A stretch of DNA of 64,000 nt from Gordionus sp. m RMFG-2023 (lineage: Eukaryota > Nematomorpha > Gordioida > Chordodea > Parachordodidae): the NCBI RefSeq assembly GCF_954871325.1, contig NC_088776.1, forward strand, positions 12,524,052 to 12,588,051, given 5' to 3'. Shown here piece by piece: positions 12,201 to 24,200 of the stretch (positions are counted from its first letter, which is position 1; the number at the start of each line of letters is the position of its first letter). A model generated the notes under the pieces. That model was not told the DNA's origin. It saw only the letters and a list, made by a program, of their open reading frames with translations, and ran no database searches. The translations under genes and the position numbers were made by a program.

Positions 12201-15200
12201 AGGAATCAGCAAATCTTTGAAAACGATCTAGCCGACATCTGAATTTTTATGGCATTGCCTCCCCTTTTTTCGCGCACGCCAATGAATATGATTTATTATT
12301 ATTTATCATTATTATATTGTGTGATGAATATAAGATTTAAAAAAAATTAATTAAATTTTAGAGATTTTAAAATATACAGCAAATATATTATGGAATATTT
12401 TTATAACAATTGATTTGATTATATTTTATTTTATTACAAACAACATGTCTATAGGAAAAAATGTTAGAACTCTGGCAAATATTTTTTTAAAATTTTGAAC
12501 ATTATACATGAAAAATTAATTTTTTAAAAACTAAACTATAATATTTTTAAAAATTTTGAACGATTTTTATATTATTATTATTAACTCACTGGCATACATC
12601 GATACGAGTTATTATTGATATTATATTAAGGTTATGAATATGATAGCCTGAAACAATTTATTCAATTTTTTCACGAAATTTTATTTTACTTTCAATAATA
12701 ATAAAGTCAGACATCATATATAAATACAAATGCCAGATCTTTTGGAAAAAGACGCTGAAGTATACGAGTATAAAAATGAGCATACTCTTCTCTAATGATA
12801 GATTGTTTAAGGTATATAAATGTAGATACCATGATACGTTCGCAAAAACTTTATAATCAGTCGTCTATTTGTGAATTACTAAGTCTTTCAAGCTATAGAC
12901 TAACAGCATTTTTAACGATAAGATGACTTATGATCCTAATTTTGTTTGTTTAAAAGAGGCTTGAAAGACTCTATGGCTCATTTTTTAATATATTTTTTTA
13001 ATTTCTATTAAACAAAAAAAAACATTTTCACATTCAATAAGTCCGACATTTTATAAATATTATCTTCCAATACAAAATTACAAATTAATCTTTGGTGTCC
13101 TCTAATTATAGAGTATTTTTTTAAGATTATCAAAGAATATATTAAGGGCCATCAACATATCAAATTATTACCAACTGAAATTTGGTATAAGGGTAAGTTA
13201 GAAATATCTTGTAATCTAAGTTTGTTTATCTGAAACTCAAATTCAAAAATAGACAAAGTGTGTCATAATAACAGTAACAAGATTATTAAATAACAAAATA
13301 CCAGATCATTTTTTATGGGTAATAATGTTTAGTCGGCCAACATAAAGCAATTTACTAAAAATAAGCCAAAAATTTATTAAAATGCAAAATCGTAACTCGC
13401 ATCACTGTCATCTTCAATCCGAACCCTAAACTTTTGGAGGATGTTGATTTCGGAAGTAAACACTATTTTGAGTTGAAATCAACAAGTGTGGTACTGTTTC
13501 TCAATAAAAGTATCTGAATCTCTCAGTCACACCTGGCATTCTAAAACAATGATTTATTTTGTATAAGAATAATATATCACCTTAATCAATTATTTTATGA
13601 ATTGATAATGCACAACGCTATTTATAGCATTGCCCAAATTTTGTTATGTTACTGTAATTGTAATATTTATATTCATAACGGTTTACCTATCCCTTTTTGC
13701 TTGCATTTTTGATTTTGGTTTCATTGAGAAACATTAAATAATAAATTTTTTTAACTTTAGATCAAATATCTAAGAAAGATGTTAAAATGCAAGTTGATTA
13801 TCTAAAACTATACGTCGAAGTCGATAAATTGAAAAGAGGTTTGTTATGTATGCACACACTATTTCAAAGCACCCATATCGGTACATTCCCGGAATCTGGC
13901 ATGATAGCCTCAATGTTAGACTTGGTATAAACATTAAAATTGTAAATGTATGAATATTTAACTAATGGTTTGTCTATTGAATTATTTAAAAAATATGAAT
14001 ATATCAGAATCGGCAATGTTCTTATTCAGACAATACCTGTATTTCCTCAGCCAATACTGTAATATATTTCCGGCAAAATATCACTTTTTAAATTTAAAAG
14101 CACTCAAAAATAAGTTTTAAAGAGGTATAAAAAAATAGCGCAATTATTTATTGGACTCATTTTTTAAAAATTTTTTTATTTTGTCTGAAATATATTCCAG
14201 TTAAGAGTAGCATACCTATTCTGAACTTCAGACAATGTTGGCGTGAACTTTTGAATCATTTTTAATTTATCTATACTAGTACTACAGGTATTGCTATTTT
14301 CAATTCTAACATTACCTCTATGTAATACAAATACATTAAAATAACTCCAAGATTAGGTTATAATTATAACTTTTAATTTTACAAAAATTAATCTTTATTC
14401 CATTATAAGCATTTATCCCTATTGATTAGATATTATATAATATAATTAGTATATTTATAAGGTTATGAAGTATATTTACAGATATCTCTATGGAAAAATT
14501 GTTTTTAACCTATAAACGTGTTCATAAATGAGTTTATCATATAATTAATCTCATTTTTTTTTCTTTCTTTCTTAAAATATTGAAAGCCTAATAATAAAAA
14601 TAAATCGCTAAATTATTTTTAAATTTTAATATTTAAAATATTTTTAGGAATGTCCAATGTTACATAGGGCGTGTTTCATTGTCGAATGCTGTCACTACGT
14701 CCATACCTGCAACATGGGCAGGATATTGAACTGTTTCAAAAATGAAAGCTTATTCATGGCCTCCCCTATGCCAAATAAGAAAACTTTCAAAAAGCTTAAT
14801 CACACCAAGATACTATTGGGGAATCTTTTTTACAAATGGGGAGAGGTTAGAATTATAAATTATCAAATTTTTCCATGCATTTAAGCGAAAAATGATAATA
14901 AAAATATTTATTGTTTGATTAATTTTTATGGAATGAGTAAAATCTAAAAATTAGGACATCTTTTACTATTATAATCTAAAGATGGCCCATCTTATTTTAC
15001 ATCATTAAAAATAATTATTTAATAATTTTATTGTATAATCATGATAGGTCCTACTATTTAAGAGTTCTTATAATATTCCTGGCACTATTTATAAAAAATG
15101 AATATGTAATATCTTTAAAAAATATAAATTTTGGAGATTCTATAAAATTAATTTTTTTAAATTAAAGATTTATTTATTTCATTTGTATCTCAAAAATATT

Positions 15201-18200
15201 TATCCTATTTTTTTTAACCGCTGGCTGTATGAGTTAAATTTAAAAATATTTAAGAGATTTTGTCCCAACACAAAGCTTTACATATGCTCATCAGGTAGTC
15301 ACACTCACACTTCCCGATTTGGGCGTAAACCTCCTGTTTTACTCTTGATTTCGACAAAATACGTTATTTATTAATTTACGCTTTCTCCCCATTTTTTAAT
15401 AAAAAAATTAAAATTAGCTTAACTAAAAACTTATATTCTATTTTATATTTAAATTTACGATCAAAAGAAACCTTGTTTTTATTAAGTTTATTATTCATTA
15501 GAAAAGGAAACAAATAAAGAAAAAGAACTCATAAAAAAACATAGTTTGGCTAAACAAGGTAAACTGCAAAATGGTAGGTGAAAATGCTTTTTATATACTC
15601 TATTGATTTAGATTTAGCTGAGATTCATTTTCTTATGATATAAACCATTATAAAATTTAAATTACTATATATATCCAATATTAAAGTAATATAAATAATA
15701 AATTTCATTTTGTCTATTAATACACGGGTTAAATCTTATATAATTATATTAATAAATAAAATTAAAATATATGATTCAATAATACTCATTCCGCAAGTAA
15801 GCATTTATTGTTTTTAAATACCTTATTTAAATATATAAAATTACTATTATAAATATTTTATCATTCTAAAATCCAAACGATTAAAGTTATATCTACATAT
15901 AAAAGTTAAATATAAAATAAGTTCATTAGCTGGTAAAGTAAATTGTGAATATTAAATAATACAATATTATTTTGTAATGGCATATGATATTGAATAGAAT
16001 TACATTATTATTATTATTTGATCCTGATATATCTAAATATTATAATAAATTCTTTTTATAAATTCATATAATATGTCATTTGTTAGAATCATATTTATAT
16101 AAATAGTTCAGAAACAATAAAAAACATTCAATCATCTTACCTTTTTTTATGGGTAATGTTATAACGTTGAACTTTATTAATTTATTTATCTATTTTATTA
16201 AATTCTTCGATTTTAGTACCTTTAATTTTAATGAGACAAATTAAAGAAAAGATAGTACAAAGCCCCAGTTAAATAAATTTGTAATGCTATTTAATGAATT
16301 GCATAAAAATCATACAGGTATTACAAACTGTACATCAAAATTAAATTAAACAATTGACATTTTATATCTAAATTTTTATTTACTTCCTTAAAAATGGAGT
16401 ATCAAGAGGTATTATGATGCTAGATGTAAACATCCTTTTTAAGCTTTTAAAATTATATTTTGGATAAAATTTTAAAGATATTGAGAATGACATGATTATA
16501 TGCAAAAAAAAATTTACTATCAAAATTGTTTTACATTATTAAATTTTTTATACAAGTGTTTATAATCACAGTGAAAATATTTTCTTATCATTTATTTCCC
16601 CAAGGTGCTAAATTTAATAATTAATTATTAGAGAAAATATAAACAGCAAAGTAGACCAAAATTATTTTAAAATATATTGATTTGTTTTAGTTTTGGCCTT
16701 TGTATTTAAATATAGATAACTAAGAATTAAAATTTTACCATTGTAATTATTTTTAATAAACCCATATTCGAAATCTAACAATTTTAAACCTTATTTCTAT
16801 CAAATTTTTTATAAATAAAAAATGACTAAAGGTTATTATTAAGTAATAATTTTAATAAAATTTTTAAAAATATATAAAACTATAAATTAATTTAAAAAAA
16901 TTTCAGATAAAAATACGCCAACTTGCGGATTGACTAATTATAGATATATGATTTTATATTTTAGTAGTGAATTTTTATTTATACGAGCGAAATCTTATTA
17001 TATTCATCGTCATACGATCTCCAATTATAGTTAGTTATAAATATTTAATTTATATATGTTACAATTCCCTATATGAATTGTAATCAAATTGTCGAAGGCT
17101 CGTGGGAGAGACTTGAATTTAATGGAACCTAATTAATAAAAAAAAATATATATAAAAATTAAATAATTCGGTAAAGTCTTACGAAACCATATCTCGAAAT
17201 TTATACCGCAAAAATAAGTTTCTTGAATTATAAAACCATACACTAACTTTTATTTTAAAATTTTTTCATTTATATACATTTTTTTAATGTGCAAAAAAAA
17301 TTACAAGTATATTAAAAATTCATAAAAAATAATAAAAATTACAAGTATTCATAAAAAATAATTAAAATTACAAGTCTATTCAAGTTCATAAAAAAATAAA
17401 TTCCTAGTCTGCATATTCAAATTAATACTTAACAATCGTCGATCACATATTCACAAACTAACAAATTATATAAAAATATAATTTATATTCAAATTAATAC
17501 TTAACAATCGTCGATCACATATTCACAAAGCGAATATAACAATATATATAATATTTGTAGTAAAATTGTTTATTCTACGTTATATTTTAATGGTCTTTTT
17601 TTATAATATTATATTATCTGCAATGCATGTTTATATTTTACCACAGAACAATAAATCAAATATTTAAATTATCGATAATTGTAAAAGTTAATATATTTTC
17701 TTGTTGATTTGGTAAATTGACATATTAATTTTTGTCTTGTTAAATAATTAAACGTTCTATATACATCCTAATTGAATATCGTTTTTAATAAAAGATATAT
17801 TTTATTTATAAAAGTTAATTATTTTACTGGTGATTCATTTGAAATTTAATGAAATTCTTGTTTCATTTGATCCTTAAATTAAATACCTTTATAGTGGAGG
17901 ATAGAGGCACCAGCTTAGTGCAGGCTGGTGGGGACGGAGCTCTGTATAATTCTATACTCACATTGGACTAAAGATAATTTAAAGATTGCTACATGAAAAT
18001 AATTTCATTTCATTGCTGCGCTTGAATGGTATGGTACTTAAGACGAATTGCTGCTTATTGAACACAATTACACTACATGAAAACAATTTCCTTATATTCA
18101 TGTACTTGCATGGTATGGCACTTAATATGAAGAGCTTCTTATTGAAAAAATTATATTATACATTATTTTACATTCAAAAATTCGTGCTTGTTACATTGAA

Positions 18201-21200
18201 TATAACAATTTTTAGTAAAAAAATGAATTATTAGATTGTAAGGTAAAAATATAATATATAATTTTAATCCATTATTGGATATTATATAACATTAATTAAG
18301 ACTAATGTCCTTTTGTAAAATAATATTTAAAATTAACCCAATTTGGGGAAATATTACAAATTCAATTATAAGATCAATTAGCTCCATATAGCGTAATTTT
18401 TAGTTTTTTTATATTAAAATTATAATTACGAGAAACTATGATGGAGAGCTATATACAGCGTCTACATGGCAGAAAATTTGATGGAGGCAACCCCCATCCC
18501 AAATCTACCCCTACCCCCTAAAAAAATTTCGCGGCCTTCGGCCGCGATATTTGCCTTAATCAAGAAAATCTTATATTAAGTCACTATTTATACCCTTACA
18601 AACATTCAGACCTGCTTTGGAAAAAAAAATTTACAAACTGATAACTATTGTTACTATCCGTTTTCAATTAACTTATATTTAAGTAGGTAGTGCAATCTTT
18701 TCATAATTTGATTGATAATCAATTTATTTTCATAAAAATTAATATAATAGTATTAAATGAGATAACATATTTACATTACTATAAAAAAATATCAAAAATT
18801 TAGTAAAAAAATATAAGATGAGTAATTTTAAAGAGGTATAGCTTGATTCTATAATTACTAATACCTTTATATTAAGTAAAAAAAACAAAATGAGTAATTT
18901 TAAAGAGGTATAGCTTGATTCTATAAATACTAATGCCTTTATATTAATTAAAAACATTCATATAGATATAACTATTATATAAAAAAAATTTTTATGTAAA
19001 TATAACTTTTATATAAAATATTAGAATAAAGAATATAGTATATTTTGCACAAGAATTATAAAAACATTTATGTAAATATAACTATTATATAAAATATAAA
19101 ATGAATAGAGTATATTTTGCACTGGAAATATAAATTTTTTTATGTAAATATAACTTTTATATAAAATATGAGAAAAAAATGAATATAGTTGCACTGGAAT
19201 TATAAAAACATCTATGTAAATATAAGTTTTATATAAAATATTAAAATAAAATGAATATAATATATTTTGCACTGGAATTATAAAAACATTTATGTAAATA
19301 TAACTATTATAAAATATTTAAATAAAATGAATATAGTATTATATTATGCACCGGACTAGAATGATATAAAAAACTATTAAATTAAATTTACATTATTAAA
19401 AAGGCGTATATAATTAGCTGTGAAAAAGATATAACTTATTTTATTAATAATTTAGTTAATCTTTTAGACGTAGATGCAAATCGCGTTATAATGTCGTCTA
19501 TTTTAAATCTTTCAAAAACATCAATTTCGCTGGATATTAGAAGTAAATTTTCTAAAAAGGGGTCAGAAATTTTATTCCGCATTCTAGTTTTATTTATTTT
19601 GACTTTGCTCATCACTCTTTCGGCTGAACAAGAAGTAGTTGGTAGAGTCAATAAATATTTATATAATAAATATAAATTAGAATAAGAATTTAATTTATTT
19701 AAAAGACGATATGGTAGTATAAATGAATATTTTATCCATTTTTTTGTATTAATTATGTTATCGTTATTGATATCTTCCTCGGTTTCATCGTTTACAATAC
19801 CTTTAATTATATATAATTTTAAATAAAATATCAATAAATTACTTTCATCAATATATAACCCATCATTCTTTTTTATTTTCAAAAGATCCTTGCAATAAAT
19901 GATTGCTTGTGAATCCAAATATAAAGATCGAAAATCATTATATTCACGAGCAATATCTTGAGCATTTAATTGGTAAGTATGACAAATTTGAGATATTTGC
20001 CACCCTTCTATTCTATCATTGGCTATAATTCCAGCTGGTGTAAAAAGAGATATTTGAGATAAAAAATTTAAACAATCATAATTAAATCTTTCATTTAAAT
20101 CATTAATGATTGTATCAAGCACAGGGAAAAATATTTCCCTTTTATATCTATAATGCTAAATAATAATTTTAAATCTTTTTTTATTCAACTTGTTTTTTTT
20201 TTGTTTAACATAATTATTGAATGCTGTTTGATCAAATTTGAATATTGATTTTATATTATGCAATTCCGTTGTAACATTATTCTTTTTCAAATAACTGTTA
20301 GATAAGGAATGCAATTTTAAAAAAATATTATCCCCATTAGCTACATTTTAAAATTATTTATAGAAATCGTAACTAATTTTAACCTCTTAGTCTTTGTAAT
20401 TTATTTTTTGTGTGTTGTATTAATTTAGTTACCATAGCCAAATCATTACCAACTGCCTGCATTTCAATACAAGCCTCATGTGTGCATTTCAATATTTCTT
20501 TCAAAATAAATAGACTTAATATGAAATCTTCATCCTTAATTCTTGTTAATAATCCATCGGCAATAGAAGAGGTGCTTGGGTCATTAGAATCTTTTAATTC
20601 ATTTAATGATGCTATAATATGTTCATAAACATCTAAAAAAATTTCTACAGCTTTATAAGATGATGACCAATTTCTAAAAAAAGATAAGTTACATTAAAAA
20701 TATTATATTTACCTTGTTGTATTTTTTATTCTTTTAAGAGATTTTTTAGACTTTGTCATTTGATATTTAACAAACACTCCTTGACGTCTTACCCCATTCA
20801 TGAAATTATATAACTCATCCAATATTCCCATTACCTTTTTCATTTCTATTTTGCATCCACAAACATGAGCAACTACTAAATTGAGCCTATGTGCATGGCA
20901 CCAAATATATATGGCTTTTGGAGCCTCTTTCAATATTAAAGCCTGCATTCCTTTGTATACTCCTCTCATATTCCCTGCACCATCCATACTTTGCCCAACC
21001 ATATAATCAAGAGGAAGACCAAGATCTTTGAACTTAGAAAAAACATGTTTCTTTATATTTTCCCCGGTGGTTTCTGATGTTGTAAAAACATGGATGATCC
21101 TTTCTACAGGATGTGGATGCGGATCATCTTCTATATATCTTACAAGTAAAGCAATGCATTCTTTTTTAGACACATCATATGTTCCATCTAATATGATGCT

Positions 21201-24200
21201 ATAGGCACAATTCTCTTTAATTTTTTGAATAATACATTTTATTATTTTTATCTTAATGACTTCAATAATTTTTTTCACATGGCCATATGACAATAAATTT
21301 ATATAAGGTCTTGAAATTTTATCTGATTTTTTTCTCCTCAATTTTTCGTTGTTATCAATGTATGCCCGTAAAGTTGGAACCGTTTTTGCCATTAATTTTA
21401 TGAGGCACATAAAATTACCTTCATTCGAATTAGTGCCCCAAAAGGCTATGTTACATTTTATAAGGTATATAATGGCATCAATAATATTATGAACTATATT
21501 ACGATTTTCCATTATTATATCAAGCCTATTTGATAGAAAATGATCTTGAATACGCTTATTTGCAAGCCAAGTCATGTTGGTGTATTCACAATCCTTATGA
21601 ATAGAAGATGACTCATGTCTCTCTAAGTCACGCTTAAAATTTTTCCAATTATTTACTCCAAGTTGAGTCCAAAAAGTATTGGATTTAGGGCCACCAAACA
21701 TAAGACAATAAAGACAAAAGACTTTGTCTAAAGTGGTGCTATAGGATAACCAATTTCTTGGTTTGAGGGAACCATCAATATTAACCTTTTTATAATAGGA
21801 TATATTCATGCTCCTATTTAAAAGTAGAAATAATGGATGCGTAAAAATTAATAAAAATTAAATTTTTTAAAAACCTTTTGTGAGTAACAGGATATTGAAA
21901 TATATTTGAACATGGCTGACATGGGCCTATGGAAATTATGAAATTAATCAAGATATTTGTCATTCTAAAGAATATGAAATGAAAAGGGTCATTAGGCTCC
22001 TTTTTTTTATATAATTGAATAATATTTGGGCCTTTAATGTTTGAAATATTTTGGCTTGCATTGGGATTGATAATTGGATGAAAAAAAGATATAATTGGGG
22101 AATTTTCAATAACTTTGTGTGTTTGCTAATTATTATTAAAGAGTGTATAGTTTTATTTAAATTAAATACCTCATCATTCAAAATCAGCAGATCACTGGAA
22201 CTGGGCATTGTATGAGAAGATAATATAATTTGGGAATCTTCAGTAAAAGATTTGTGCTAATTATTAAATAAAGAATAATTAAAATTTGTTTATTCATGAA
22301 AATATCTGAATATCCTCATTTATTCCCTTCAAAATTATAAAAGAAATCTTATTTAAATTAAGTACCTCATTATTCAAAATCAGCAGATCACTGGAACTGG
22401 GCATTGTATGAGAAGATAATATAATTTGGGAATCTTCAATAAAAGATTCATGCTAATTATTAAATAAAGAGTGGTTAAAATTTGTTTACTTATGAAAATC
22501 TTAATTTTAATAAAAATTTTATTCTTAATTAAGATATAGAAAAGTGGAAAATATTTCATAATTTATTCACTTCAGAATTATCAAACAAATCTTATTTAAA
22601 TTAAGTACCTCATCATTCAAAATCACCAGATCACTGGAACTGGGCATTGTATGAGATAATATAATTTGGGAATCTTCAGTAAAAGATTTGAGCTAATTAT
22701 TAAATAAAGATTAATTAAAATTTGTTCATGAAAATATCTGAATATCCTCATTTATTCCCTTCAAAATTATAAAACAAATCTTATTTAAATTAAGTACCTC
22801 ATTATTCAAAATCAGCAGATCACTGGAACTGGGCATTGTATGAGATAATATAATTTGGGAATCTTCAATAAAAGATTTGTGCTAATTATTAAATAAAGAG
22901 TAGTGAAAATTTTAGGCAAATGACTTATTTTATTCTTAATTATAATATATAAATTTTTTTTTAACAAAAGTTGAAATATTTAAATATTCTTATAATTTAT
23001 TTCCTTCAAAATTGATAAAGGGCATAATAAAAATGTACCTATATATTAAAAATCTTATCTTTAATAAAAATTAAAAGTATTATGCTCAAATTATAGATGA
23101 AGAATTGGTTTCTACTAATTCACAAAATTTAAGGTTATTTTTACTTATATTTATTGTCATGAATTAAAATAATATATATAAAAAATTACTTTTTGGAAGT
23201 AAGATGTTATTGATTTTTTTTGTAACTTGGTTTCAACCCCATTTGTGATATTGAATGGAATATCTTTATTTAAGGATACCCAATTATTATCCTTTTTGAT
23301 AGCTATCTTTGTAAATTTGATATCAGATAACTTGACATGAGGATGTTTATGTTTATAATGGTTATTTATTTTGTCACTTCTTATTTTAGAAGTTTTACAA
23401 TTAATATAGTCACATTTGACTTTATATATTGTTTTGTTACTTGGCATCTAGAATAAAAATGAAATAAATATTTAGATAATATTTTTTTACTCACTGATGG
23501 CCATCAAGAATGATGGAGAATCATAATTTTATCCTTTATTTGACGGTGGATGGCTGAATCTTAAAATTCTCCTATCTTATGAGGTGTGATTCAGAAATTA
23601 AATTTATATTTGTTTAAATGAGGGTGTAATTTTAAAATTTTCCAGTGGTTTTACAAAATATATTAAAGAAATATATATTTAGATATTTTAATATATGTGC
23701 ACAATAAATTTTTATTCATTTGTATTATATTTTTAATCTAAAAAATATATTAAAATCTTTTAAAATAAATTCTTATTCATTTGTATTTGTAATTTATAAT
23801 CAAAAAAATATATTCTAGACCCTTATTGTTTTTAAATTAAAATTCATAAATATACACTCTATTAACATATTTTATAAAAATAATGAAAAATTTACTGATT
23901 CAATCATCATCATATAAAGGAAATTTATTATGCACCCATCATTGAATAAAGAAGAAAATTCTGATTACCAGTCATTCATAATGGACTATCAGCTATTAAC
24001 TTATATTTTTGATAATGTTTTCTTAAAAGATTCCTATTATATTATATGTAAGCTTAATGCATGGTCACAAAAAATATAATATTTTTTGTTATTTATGCCA
24101 AAACAATCATGGATCAATATTTCCTCCATTATACACTTCACAATTGATTTCTTTATTTCTTAGTGTCCAACAATTTTTAGAAATGTATGATGCTTTGAAA

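Larger units (their letters stand above)
10041..13760 (+). other. Long intron with MITEs and - strand coding-like pieces
   Basis: Contains two adjacent foldback MITEs (11063-11282, 11394-11616), two coding-like - strand stretches (about 11620-11755 and 11816-12049) and a possible small exon at 13147. At least one UNC80 exon may be unrecognised here, because the flanking exon phases do not match. Confidence 0.65.
14846..18447 (+). other. First part of the 14.4-kb intron
   Basis: A+T-rich. Contains a short tandem duplication (AATTAATACTTAACAATCGT at about 17418 and 17492), a direct-repeat copy at about 17564-17870 and a two-unit tandem repeat at about 17988-18160. No coding sequence seen. Confidence 0.65.

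Noticed and set aside
17986-18234. 82-codon + strand frame with an internal repeat
   Set aside because: Explained by a two-unit DNA tandem repeat; no family match.
18739-19272. - strand frames with repeated KALVFIESSYTSLKLLILFF and YSFYF units
   Set aside because: Translations of tandem DNA repeats inside the hAT.
22170-22881. Regularly spaced repeats considered as a CRISPR array
   Set aside because: Repeat units are 84-87 bp exons with splice sites inside a eukaryotic transposon; spacers are themselves duplicated intron sequence.
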